DNA from: Candidatus Woesearchaeota archaeon
GTDB lineage: Archaea; Nanobdellota; Nanobdellia; Woesearchaeales; WJKV01
Direction of reading: 5' to 3'
Length of the DNA stretch: 15,171 bases
Assembly: GCA_019323355.1 (NCBI GenBank)
Contig: JAHWHI010000059.1
Coordinates: forward strand, 1 to 15,171
The notes beneath the pieces were generated by a model, which saw only the letters and a program-made list of their open reading frames with translations, had not been told where the DNA came from and did no database searches. Below are positions 6,709 to 13,265 of the stretch, in pieces. Within the stretch, counting starts at the first letter, position 1. Every line of letters starts with the position of its first letter. Position numbers and translations under genes: made by a program.

Positions 6709-8034
6709 TCATTTCTTTTTGTTCTTCTTGATCTTAACCCGGGCTATAACATCTGCAAGTTTCAATCTGCTGATCTCTCTTGTTTCATATCCTACATGTA
6801 TCATCTCTTTCTTTGTCTTGATATACCTGCTCAGATCTGTTGGAGTTGCTGAAATGACAAGATCACATTTTGCATTATTTATTGTCTTTTCCAATTCTTT
6901 GACCTGCTTGTTTCCATAACCCATTGCTGGAAGAATATTTCCGAGATGAGGATATTTCTTATAGATATCTTTGATAGAACCGACTGCATACTGTCTTGGA
7001 TCGATCCGGTCAGTATTATACTTCTGGGCGATTATCATGCCTGCGCCGTACTTCATGCCGCCATGTGTTAATGTCGGGCCGTCTTCAACAACAAGGACTT
7101 TCTTTCCCTCGAGTCTTTCAGGATTATCAATCACAAGATCGCTTACAGCTTCTATTACCTTTGCTTTTGGATTATACTTCTTGATGTTTTCTTTTACTGT
7201 TGCGATCCCTTGTTTTGTCGCTGAATCCATCTTATTGATCAAAATGACGTCTGCCATCCTGAAATTGGTCTCACCAGGGTAATAAGATATCTCGTGGCCG
7301 GGTCTGTGCGGATCAACAACAACTATGTGCAGATCAGGTTTGAAGAATGGAGTATCGTTATTTCCTCCGTCCCAGATGATGACATCTGCTTCCTGTTGCG
7401 CATGCAGAAGTATGTCCTGGTAATTAACACCAGAGTAAACAATGAATCCATTCTTAATATGCGGTTCGTAGTCTTCCCGCTCCTCGATTGTACATTTATA
7501 TCTGTCCAGATCCTCTAGAGATGCAAAACGCTGCACAGCCTGTTTCGCAAGGTCGCCGTACGGCATTGGGTGGCGGACAACCACAACTCTGTATTTTTTC
7601 TTTGACAGTAACTGTGCAATCTTTCTCGATACTGGGCTTTTTCCAGCACCAGTACGTACTGCACATACTGCAATCACAGGAACTTTAGATTTCAGCATTG
7701 TGTTCTTCGGAGAGATAAACATGAAGTCTGCGCCTGCAGCGAGTGTAATGGCTGCCTTGTTCATAACATCAATATCGTAAAGATCAGAGTAAGATAAAGT
7801 CACAAAATCAACTTTGTGTTTCTTTATTAATTTTGCCAAATCTTTCTCTGGAAATATTGGAATGCCTTTTGGATATGCTTTACCTGCAAGCTTTGCAGGA
7901 TATTTTCTTCCAGAAATATTCGGGATCTGTTCTGCTGTGAAAGCAACAACCTGGCAATCCTTGTTATCCTTGAAAACAGTATTAAAATCGTGGAAATCGC
8001 GGCCTGCTGCTCCCATGATAATTACTTTTTTCAT
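6709..8034 (-). CDS. COG2403 predicted GTPase, cyclic 2,3-diphosphoglycerate synthetase-like
   Basis: This 441-residue protein resembles the COG2403 family, which includes methanogen cyclic 2,3-diphosphoglycerate synthetase. The N-terminal Rossmann-like part (1-115) starts KKVIIMGAAGRD. A P-loop lies at 125-133 (AVRTGAGKS). Family-typical blocks follow: HPMPYGDL, the CTIEEREDYEPH region, VYSGVNYQDIL, IIWDGGNNDTPF, DPHRPGHE, YYPGETNFRMAD, a GTPase-like INKMDS, and TLTHGGMKYGAG. Most COG2403 members outside methanogens have no proven cDPG role, so I keep the name broad. The C terminus ends in a lysine-rich tail (KIKKNKKK). Its stop (6709-6711) directly abuts the stop of the convergent Rsm22-like gene, with no bases between. 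ATG 8034 is preceded by GAGGG (8039-8043). Confidence 0.85.
   Translation of the reverse strand: MKKVIIMGAAGRDFHDFNTVFKDNKDCQVVAFTAEQIPNISGRKYPAKLAGKAYPKGIPIFPEKDLAKLIKKHKVDFVTLSYSDLYDIDVMNKAAITLAAGADFMFISPKNTMLKSKVPVIAVCAVRTGAGKSPVSRKIAQLLSKKKYRVVVVRHPMPYGDLAKQAVQRFASLEDLDRYKCTIEEREDYEPHIKNGFIVYSGVNYQDILLHAQQEADVIIWDGGNNDTPFFKPDLHIVVVDPHRPGHEISYYPGETNFRMADVILINKMDSATKQGIATVKENIKKYNPKAKVIEAVSDLVIDNPERLEGKKVLVVEDGPTLTHGGMKYGAGMIIAQKYNTDRIDPRQYAVGSIKDIYKKYPHLGNILPAMGYGNKQVKELEKTINNAKCDLVISATPTDLSRYIKTKKEMIHVGYETREISRLKLADVIARVKIKKNKKK
6712..6720 (+). terminator. Candidate U-tract terminator inside the convergent gene
   Basis: TTTCTTTTT starts three bases after the Rsm22-like stop codon, and more T-rich sequence follows (to about 6730). 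It is the antisense of the lysine codons (AAA AAG AAA) that end the COG2403 GTPase gene. Archaeal RNA polymerase can terminate at such U-tracts without a hairpin, so this is the likely end of the htpX/radical SAM/Rsm22-like transcript. This is inference from sequence composition. Confidence 0.4.
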
Positions 8035-8038
8035 AATA

Positions 8039-8076
8039 CCCTCTTTTTTAGCACTGAAGCATCTGATATATATAAA
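8039..8076 (-). promoter_or_regulatory. Promoter and short Shine-Dalgarno leader of the COG2403 GTPase gene
   Basis: TTTATATA on the minus strand (8069-8076) predicts a start near 8046 and a leader of about 12 nt (AAAGAGGGTATT) whose GAGGG (8039-8043) is the Shine-Dalgarno. The box begins three bases after the hef stop codon (8080-8082), so this gene need not depend on hef transcription. Confidence 0.6.
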
Positions 8077-8079
8077 TGT

Positions 8080-10305
8080 TTATTCTTCGGAATATTCATT
8101 CTCAAGAATTTCTTTGATCTTTTGCGCTTTGAGCTTGCCTAATTTCTCTATCTTTTGCAGATCTTCAATAGACGAGTTCACTACATCTTTGGGAGTCTTG
8201 AAATATTTCAGCAGATCTTTTGCAAGATTCGGGCCAATGTTTGGAAGGGAGCCGATAAAATACTCCTGCTGCTTGCTCAATGCCCGCGGCTTCTGGGAGT
8301 GCGGATTGTAACCCTGCTCGGATTTCTCCTGCTCGCGCGTAGCTATTGTTGCAAGAATCGCTGCTGTCTCTTTGCTGTGTGTCGTCTTAAGTATCGGAAT
8401 TCCGTAGCTCACTGCGATTGTCGCGAGCATCCCTCTTATCGCATTTGGATGCACGTTGCGGATGCTGTAGATATCCTCTGTTCCCTCGATTATCAGGAGA
8501 GGTTTCTGGAATCTTTCCTTAAGATGCTTTATCTGGGAGAGCAATCTTCCATCAACAATACTGTCTACAAAATCCTTGACAGCCTTGAACTCAACACCTA
8601 CATTCTTAGAGAGGATATAATCAGCAGTATCCAATCTCATCAACTCTATGTTAAAACCTAGATCGACCAGTTCCTTGATGACAGGGCTTCCCCGCTCTCT
8701 AGAGTCTGCGTATAATTTCAAAGGCTGCACTTTTTTTGTCTGATCAAGATAGTTTGTCATCAACTGCTGGTCCCGCGGCTTTTGATTAAGCTTAGTCACG
8801 ATCGTACTCCGTATCTTATCCAGGTTCCTGTGCATACGTTTCTCTTTATGATGCGCGACCCAACGATAAGCTTCGTCTCTTGTGCCCTTTGTCATAAGAA
8901 CTATCATCCGTCCTTTTTCTAACCTTCCTGTCCGTCCCCGTCGTTGGACAGTGCGTATCGCAGAAGGAATCGGTTCATAGAATAAAACAATGTCTACCTG
9001 TGGAATGTCAAGACCTTCCTCTCCGACAGACGTCATGATCAAAATGTTATATTCTCCCTGGCTGAACTTTTCAATCGTCTCTATCTGATTCTTCTGCGTC
9101 ATGCCAGAAAAACCTTTCTTGCTTGCCTGGCCTACAAATATAGTAGATCTTGTACCTGGAAGTTTGCTGACCTGCTCTTCTACCTTGTTCGCAGTATCCC
9201 TGAATTGCGTGAAGATGATGATCTTTATGTCTTTATTTTTGTTCAGTTCTTCTGTCAATATCTCTTTTAATTTTTCCAATTTCGGATGCTCCTGGTTTGG
9301 AATGCATTCTTTTGTCTTAATATAGGCTGCGCGAAAGTTAGAATCGTTTGCAAGGTTCCTGACAGCTTTTGTCTTTGAAGTCTTTGCTTTTTTATAGACG
9401 TCCTCAAGATAAAGAAGAAGAGGTGTCAGCCCCTGCGTCTCCAGCAATTCTAGGGCGTGCTCTACTTTCAATGCCTCTGCTGCAAGAGAGACTGAGCGTA
9501 AAATATCAAACTCTTTTTCTCCGCCCGCTATCTGTCCCTGTAGTACTGCCTGCAGCTGGAGAAGGTCGCGCTTGGTCTTATGGTCAATGTCATTGATGTA
9601 ACCTAATTTTTTTATCTCGGACAATTTTGATTTTAAGCTTTCTTTCAGGCATTTGTGGATGACCTGAAGGTCGTACGGCATTTCAACAGAGATATATTCC
9701 TTTTGCACTTCCTGGATGTATGGCTTGACATCTGGATCCTGTTCTGTCCGCACCTCGACCTTCTCTATGTCCAGGTTGTCGATGACTTCGTTTATCACTT
9801 CCATGTCAGAGCCTGGAGACGCTGTGAGCCCGAGTATGCGCTGATGCTTGCTTTGTTTCAGATATTGTTTTGCAATGAAGACATAAGCGTAATTTCCAAC
9901 TGCCCTATGACATTCATCAAAGCAGACAAGGCTAACATCTGCCAACGAGATCTTGCCAGAGATCAAATCATTCTCTATTGTCTGGGGTGTTGAAAAGAAT
10001 ATCCTGTTCTGTTCCCAGAGATCCTTTCTTTTTTCAGGAGATGTAGAACCAGAAAAAGTTGTCATCTGCTCATCAGGAAAATCAAGATATGTCTGGAATG
10101 ATCTTAGATGCTGGTCAAGCAAAGGACGCGTCGGCGCCAGGATCAGAATCTTGGATTTTGGATACTGGGACAGGCGCTGCACTGCCAGCATCAGAGAGAC
10201 TGCTGTCTTTCCCATTCCAGTAGGAAGGACAACCATTGTGTTGTTCTGTGTTGTCGTACCTAGGATAGTTTGTTGGTACAGTCTCGGTTTAAAATTTCTG
10301 AGCAT
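8080..10305 (-). CDS. hef: Hef: SF2 helicase fused to XPF-type nuclease
   Basis: This 741-residue protein is the archaeal relative of FANCM/XPF. It acts on stalled forks and other branched DNA. The helicase part has PTGMGKT (28-34), DECH (130-133), TASPG (161-165), a helical insert of the Hef/FANCM type (about 205-335), FTQFRDTA (365-372) and QRRGRTGR (454-461). The nuclease domain starts at about 530 with YADSRER (532-538), D562 in ADY, and the catalytic block E572-F573-K574-X3-D578. In the canonical motif the middle residue is Arg (ERK); here it is Phe, while the acidic residues and Lys are kept. A C-terminal helix-hairpin-helix pair spans about 684-735 (LPNIGPNLAKDLL, IEKLGKLKAQKI). The length is normal. 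There is no Shine-Dalgarno before ATG 10305; a TATA-like box 26.5 bp upstream suggests a leaderless message. A 21-bp gap separates it from the small coiled-coil gene. Confidence 0.95.
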   Translation of the reverse strand: MLRNFKPRLYQQTILGTTTQNNTMVVLPTGMGKTAVSLMLAVQRLSQYPKSKILILAPTRPLLDQHLRSFQTYLDFPDEQMTTFSGSTSPEKRKDLWEQNRIFFSTPQTIENDLISGKISLADVSLVCFDECHRAVGNYAYVFIAKQYLKQSKHQRILGLTASPGSDMEVINEVIDNLDIEKVEVRTEQDPDVKPYIQEVQKEYISVEMPYDLQVIHKCLKESLKSKLSEIKKLGYINDIDHKTKRDLLQLQAVLQGQIAGGEKEFDILRSVSLAAEALKVEHALELLETQGLTPLLLYLEDVYKKAKTSKTKAVRNLANDSNFRAAYIKTKECIPNQEHPKLEKLKEILTEELNKNKDIKIIIFTQFRDTANKVEEQVSKLPGTRSTIFVGQASKKGFSGMTQKNQIETIEKFSQGEYNILIMTSVGEEGLDIPQVDIVLFYEPIPSAIRTVQRRGRTGRLEKGRMIVLMTKGTRDEAYRWVAHHKEKRMHRNLDKIRSTIVTKLNQKPRDQQLMTNYLDQTKKVQPLKLYADSRERGSPVIKELVDLGFNIELMRLDTADYILSKNVGVEFKAVKDFVDSIVDGRLLSQIKHLKERFQKPLLIIEGTEDIYSIRNVHPNAIRGMLATIAVSYGIPILKTTHSKETAAILATIATREQEKSEQGYNPHSQKPRALSKQQEYFIGSLPNIGPNLAKDLLKYFKTPKDVVNSSIEDLQKIEKLGKLKAQKIKEILENEYSEE

Positions 10306-10326
10306 TTTTATCAGAAGGGAATGGTT

Positions 10327-10521
10327 CTATATTAATCTACTCTGTCCAGCACCGACAGCTGCTTCTTCCTGAAGTTTCTGCTTTAGATCCTTCAGATCAT
10401 CTTCAAGAATCTCTGTGGCCTGTGTGAGCTTGCTGAGTTCATCCATCACAGCATCACGGAAAGCTTCGAACTCTGCAATGAAATGTTCGAACTCCAATCT
10501 TGAAACTTTTTCTTCTTCCAT
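10327..10521 (-). CDS. Small coiled-coil protein of unknown function
   Basis: This 64-residue, strongly helical, acidic protein has heptad-like spacing (FEHFIAEFEAF, LTQATEILEDDLKDLKQKL) over about residues 8-50, with no membrane segment or enzyme motif. It sits between the hydrolase (2 nt after its TGA, from ATG 10521; an alternative TTG start at 10527 overlaps that TGA) and hef (21 bp). It has no TATA box at the expected spacing, so it is probably translated from the hydrolase message. The tight fit between two real genes and the clean coiled-coil composition support it as a real gene. I do not recognise a family. A structural or partner role for Hef is possible but unproven. Confidence 0.65.
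   Translation of the reverse strand: MEEEKVSRLEFEHFIAEFEAFRDAVMDELSKLTQATEILEDDLKDLKQKLQEEAAVGAGQSRLI
10328..10335 (-). promoter_or_regulatory. TATA-like box of hef overlapping the upstream stop codon
   Basis: The minus strand reads TTAATATA, centred 26.5 bp upstream of hef ATG 10305. The octamer runs into the TAG stop of the small coiled-coil gene, encoding its last residues Leu-Ile and the first two bases of the stop. It suggests a leaderless hef transcript separate from the upstream operon. Confidence 0.5.
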
Positions 10522-10523
10522 TT

Positions 10524-11093
10524 TCAATAATTATGGCCGGGACACATTATCTCGTAATCCAGTTCTTCCAGTTTTTGCAGGGAATCCTTTATTTTTTTTG
10601 GTACTGATGTTGGAAGATCTACTCTTCCAATATAACCGTGACGGAATTTTGTATCGCCTGTGAACAATATCTTTTCTTTTTTATAATATAAAGCAATACT
10701 TCCTGCAGTATGGCCAGGAACCTCGATAACTTCCAGACCCCAGTCCCCCGACTTTATAGGAGATAGCTGTATTCTATTTAAGGCTTTTGCAGCATCGTCC
10801 TCAAGCACTGTGCCTAAAGGATTTGCTTTAAAATCCTTTATAGCCTGAGCAGAAGCATAGAACTTTGCGTGTGTAAAAAGGTCAAGATTTCCGATATGGT
10901 CCATGTGAAGATGGGTGAAAACAACAATCTTCACATCTTCTGGAGGTATCACTTTTTTAAGTGCCAGATTGATATCCTTTTTCTCAAATGCAAAACCAGT
11001 ATCTATTGCCAGCTTTTCCTTTAAAAGAATATATAAACTGCTTTCCCCTCTGATCTCAAATACATTATCTGAAACTTTATGTACAGACACCAT
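10524..11093 (-). CDS. Metallo-beta-lactamase-fold hydrolase (glyoxalase II-like)
   Basis: This 189-residue hydrolase has the complete dinuclear metal site: THLHMDH at 60-66 (H61, H63, D65, H66), PGHTAGS (H128), FTGDTKF (D147) and CPGHNY (H187). It ends two residues after the last histidine ligand, so it is near the minimum length for the fold. The substrate is not predictable; the nearest general type is glyoxalase II-like thioester hydrolases. The frame is open upstream to 11351, but ATG 11093 starts the fold (MVSVHKVSDNVFEI) and lies exactly one promoter length from the TATA box. The extra upstream residues overlap the divergent membrane-protein gene and are not protein-like. It heads a minus-strand cluster with the coiled-coil gene and hef. 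Confidence 0.9.
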   Translation of the reverse strand: MVSVHKVSDNVFEIRGESSLYILLKEKLAIDTGFAFEKKDINLALKKVIPPEDVKIVVFTHLHMDHIGNLDLFTHAKFYASAQAIKDFKANPLGTVLEDDAAKALNRIQLSPIKSGDWGLEVIEVPGHTAGSIALYYKKEKILFTGDTKFRHGYIGRVDLPTSVPKKIKDSLQKLEELDYEIMCPGHNY

Positions 11094-11115
11094 AGCACGA
11101 GGTAGGGGGACAAAC

Positions 11116-11123
11116 TTTATAAA
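11116..11123. promoter_or_regulatory. Single palindromic TATA box serving two divergent leaderless genes
   Basis: TTTATAAA reads the same on both strands and is centred at 11119.5. The minus-strand hydrolase ATG (11093) and the plus-strand membrane-protein ATG (11146) each begin exactly 26.5 bp from this centre. No other TATA-like element fits in the 52-bp gap and neither gene has a Shine-Dalgarno. It reads as one bidirectional core promoter for two leaderless mRNAs. Confidence 0.7.
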
Positions 11124-11145
11124 ATGATTTCTAATGAAGTTCAAA

Positions 11146-11412
11146 ATGATAAAGATATTGGGGACTTTGGATATTCTGGCTGGAGTGTGGACAATCCTCC
11201 TGAACTTTAGTATTGGGGGAATGATTATAGGAATCATCCTAGCAGGATATCTGCTTCTCAAAGGCATTTTGTTCAGAGAAAGTTTTCTGGGATATGTTGA
11301 TATCTTCTGTGCTGTCTTTATTTTCATCCTAGTAGCAGGAGTGCATACCAAATATTTTTTTCTGATACCTGCGATCTATCTTTTCCAAAAAGGAATCGTC
11401 TCTTATCTCTGA
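11146..11412 (+). CDS. Small hydrophobic membrane protein, unknown function
   Basis: This 88-residue protein is almost entirely hydrophobic, with three to four membrane segments: about 4-20, 22-40, 50-66 and 70-85. Gly-rich segments (GGMIIGIILAGYLLLKG) and few charges are typical of small archaeal membrane proteins. No family is recognised. The frame opens earlier at ATG 11134, but ATG 11146 is at leaderless distance from the shared TATA box. It is divergent from the hydrolase gene, and its stop is 2 bp from that of the convergent site-2-protease-like gene. Confidence 0.75.
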   Translation: MIKILGTLDILAGVWTILLNFSIGGMIIGIILAGYLLLKGILFRESFLGYVDIFCAVFIFILVAGVHTKYFFLIPAIYLFQKGIVSYL

Positions 11413-11414
11413 TC

Positions 11415-12176
11415 TCAGAGGCTCTTCAAGAAATAAGCAAGGGCTATGATCACTGCGATGACAAAAGAAAGAACTATTGATATCAATGATCCGAATTCCT
11501 GCAGAGAGAGTGCCAGAAGAATTATCAACGCAAGTGCAAAAACGTATAATGGCCGTGAGAAATAAATGATTGCAAAACCATCAAGGTTTGCTGCTTCTTT
11601 CATCTTCAGCTTGCTGAACATTGCTTCTAACTGCGGAATCGGCAGTAGAGTATAGATTGCAAAGAAGATGTTCATAGGAATAGCCTTCTCAAGAAGCGTA
11701 TTTGAGACTCCTGATGAAACAATAATATGAAATATCAGGGCGAGAAGGATGTTTGCAAACGGACCGAAGAATGAAACATACGCCACATCTTTCTGCTGGA
11801 TCGAAGGCTGCTTATAACGCAATCTTTTATGGGCAATGATAGAGAAAATTATTCCCCCAGGAAGAAAGAAAATCCAGCTTCCATTCGAGATGAAACAAAA
11901 ATAAACCCCTACCAGAAGGCCGATAAGCCACATCTTATACCTGATGGTGTAGCCTTTCTTTATTGCAAAAAGTTTTTGAACAACAATATGCACAAGCAAG
12001 GCAAGCACTGCAACCAAGGACATGCCAAACCAATTGGTCAGACCAATGCCAACATCAAAATAAGCTGTGCCCCAGGTCTTGAAGGAAAATATAAAGCCGA
12101 GTATGACAACTGTTACAAGAATGTCAAAGACCTCTTTTTTTTCGAATCTCAGGTATTTGTTGATTGAATACAACAT
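11415..12176 (-). CDS. Site-2-protease-like (M50-type) membrane protein lacking the zinc motif
   Basis: This 253-residue polytopic membrane protein has at least six hydrophobic segments. The layout is that of archaeal site-2-protease relatives: a helix where HExxH would be, then FGPFAN (137-142), then a LLPIP turn (177-181) and an LDG motif (198-200) followed by a YVF helix. The catalytic position reads H63-I-V-V-Q67, so the glutamate and second histidine are missing. In typical members the LDG Asp directly follows the LPIP turn; here about 16 residues separate LPIP from NLDG. I therefore read it as a probable pseudoprotease or a diverged membrane scaffold; the M50 assignment itself is moderate. 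ATG 12176 has a TATA box at leaderless distance. It follows the TraB-family gene by 23 bp. Confidence 0.72.
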   Translation of the reverse strand: MLYSINKYLRFEKKEVFDILVTVVILGFIFSFKTWGTAYFDVGIGLTNWFGMSLVAVLALLVHIVVQKLFAIKKGYTIRYKMWLIGLLVGVYFCFISNGSWIFFLPGGIIFSIIAHKRLRYKQPSIQQKDVAYVSFFGPFANILLALIFHIIVSSGVSNTLLEKAIPMNIFFAIYTLLPIPQLEAMFSKLKMKEAANLDGFAIIYFSRPLYVFALALIILLALSLQEFGSLISIVLSFVIAVIIALAYFLKSL

Positions 12177-12198
12177 AACAGGTTGTGAGGATTTCTCG

Positions 12199-12206
12199 TT
12201 TATAAA
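12199..12206 (-). promoter_or_regulatory. TATA box of the site-2-protease-like gene, containing the traB-family stop codon
   Basis: TTTATAAA is centred 26.5 bp upstream of ATG 12176. Its bases encode the final Leu and the TAA stop of the TraB-family gene on the same strand. It implies independent, leaderless transcription despite a 23-bp intergenic gap. Confidence 0.6.
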
Positions 12207-12880
12207 TGTTTCTCGTAGAAGTTCTTTGTCAGGGAGATTATCTCTTTTGTATGGCCTGCTCCGACAATAGCAAGGATCTGCGAATCTGGATAATAAGACA
12301 TAAGACCTGCAAGTTTCCGGGCCATGAACTTGTTCCTGTCAACAACAAGAACCTTATAAAAATTAGGGTATCTGTCTTTGACCTTGACCATCATATCTTT
12401 TATCACTTTTTCTGTCGGAACTTTTGTGAGATCAAAGTCGATCTCTTTTTTCCTGAGGATTAACCCTTTGAAAAGGTCGACAAAAAAATTGAATTTCTCC
12501 TTGAATGTCAGGGCTTTTGAAAGCTTCTTTAGTGTGATGCTGACATCCTGGTCAACCAGAGCGACCTTGAGCTTGTTTTTCTTGGCTAGATTGAATGCAA
12601 GGACCATCTCTGAACCCGGCTTGACACCGACCATCTTGCCAAGACGCTTCTCGATATAAGCTCCAATCATGTTCAAGACATACCCTTTTAAACCAATGGC
12701 CCGGACATCTCTCAGGGTTGGTTTTCTACGCTTACCAGAGATAAGGGCGAACAATCGGTTCTTATCGAGCTCTAAAGCTACAATACCCGGCTTAATTTTC
12801 TCTATACTCTCTTTGACCTGGTCAAGACTCTGCTGGGCAATATGGCTCGTACCTAAAAGGGTCAGATTTTTGTATTTCAT
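12200..12880 (-). CDS. TraB/PrgY-family protein, soluble domain only
   Basis: This 226-residue TraB-family protein has GTSH (10-13), an acidic LELD (36-39), the conserved GAYIEKRLGKMVGVKPGSEM block (73-92), LVDQD (108-112), VDRNKFMARKL (180-190) and IVGAGH with H210. The family includes the enterococcal pheromone-shutdown protein PrgY and eukaryotic TRABD proteins, and is thought to be metallopeptidase-related. Its substrate in archaea is unknown. Many archaeal TraB proteins have a C-terminal membrane region; this one ends right after the catalytic-like core. The next gene encodes a separate membrane protein, which could supply the membrane partner (inference). I chose ATG 12880 over ATG 12886 because of promoter spacing; the difference is two residues. 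Confidence 0.88.
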   Translation of the reverse strand: MKYKNLTLLGTSHIAQQSLDQVKESIEKIKPGIVALELDKNRLFALISGKRRKPTLRDVRAIGLKGYVLNMIGAYIEKRLGKMVGVKPGSEMVLAFNLAKKNKLKVALVDQDVSITLKKLSKALTFKEKFNFFVDLFKGLILRKKEIDFDLTKVPTEKVIKDMMVKVKDRYPNFYKVLVVDRNKFMARKLAGLMSYYPDSQILAIVGAGHTKEIISLTKNFYEKHL

Positions 12881-12894
12881 TGCCATTCGAAAAG

Positions 12895-12910
12895 TTTATA
12901 TAGTTTTAAA
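12895..12910. promoter_or_regulatory. Divergent promoter region between the traB-family and PRC-barrel genes
   Basis: On the plus strand TTTATATA (12895-12902) predicts a start near 12925 and a leader of about 36 nt for the PRC-barrel gene. On the minus strand TTTAAAAC (12903-12910) is centred 26.5 bp upstream of ATG 12880. The minus-strand box is a weaker match than the others, so this half is less certain. Confidence 0.45.
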
Positions 12911-12945
12911 CCTTTTCCTTAATCAGGATTTTAAAAGGAAATTTT

Positions 12946-12951
12946 GGAGGG
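12946..12951 (+). promoter_or_regulatory. Shine-Dalgarno of the PRC-barrel gene
   Basis: GGAGGG lies 9 nt before ATG 12961. This is the clearest Shine-Dalgarno on the plus strand and fixes the start; the in-frame ATG at 12970 is less likely. Confidence 0.7.
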
Positions 12952-12960
12952 AGAGACAAG

Positions 12961-13239
12961 ATGTTAAAGATGAAAAGAATATCTGAAACGTACGATCTGC
13001 GAGTCTTTACAGAGGGCGGAGATTATTTTGGAAATGTTGAAGAAAGCATACTGACAAAGAACAAGATCTTTGGGTGGAGAATTCGGGCTGTGAAAAATTC
13101 GATACTTGCGCGCGTCCTTGGGTCTGCAAAAGGAGTCATTGTACCGCACCAGCTTGTGAAAAGCATGGGAGATATAATGATCATCAGCAAGGCTGCGATC
13201 CCATCATATTCTGCACCAGAAGAAAAAGAAGAAATGTAA
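12961..13239 (+). CDS. PRC-barrel domain protein
   Basis: This 92-residue protein matches the small archaeal PRC-barrel type. It opens with ISETYDLRVFTEGGDYFGNVEE, where the G-x-(I/V/F)-G-x-V turn is typical, and closes with VPHQLVKSMGDIMII, matching the family's conserved 'VP...V...GD...' end of the barrel. A short acidic tail (APEEKEEM) follows. Stand-alone archaeal PRC-barrel proteins include the CdpB cell-division adaptors, which bind SepF; whether this one does is unknown. It is divergent from the TraB-family gene and convergent with the 13264-13689 gene. Confidence 0.82.
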   Translation: MLKMKRISETYDLRVFTEGGDYFGNVEESILTKNKIFGWRIRAVKNSILARVLGSAKGVIVPHQLVKSMGDIMIISKAAIPSYSAPEEKEEM

Positions 13240-13250
13240 ATTTCGAATTA

Positions 13251-13265
13251 TTTTTTCTATTTTTT
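13251..13265 (+). terminator. T-rich terminator of the PRC-barrel gene
   Basis: Two T-runs (TTTTTT at 13251-13256 and TTTTT at 13261-13265) begin 12 bp after the stop codon. They fit intrinsic, hairpin-independent archaeal termination. The second run overlaps the stop codon of the convergent gene. Confidence 0.5.

Noticed and set aside
7814..8311. Plus-strand 165-codon frame spanning the GTPase start and the hef end
   Set aside because: It runs through the promoter and antisense of two strongly supported genes, and its composition is that of a shadow frame.
11094..11351. N-terminal extension of the metallo-beta-lactamase protein
   Set aside because: It overlaps the divergent membrane-protein gene and the promoter, and its sequence is not like the family. 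The fold begins at ATG 11093.
11829..12167. Plus-strand 112-codon frame opposite the site-2-protease-like gene
   Set aside because: It is the antisense of a membrane protein with clear helices and motifs; no promoter or Shine-Dalgarno of its own.
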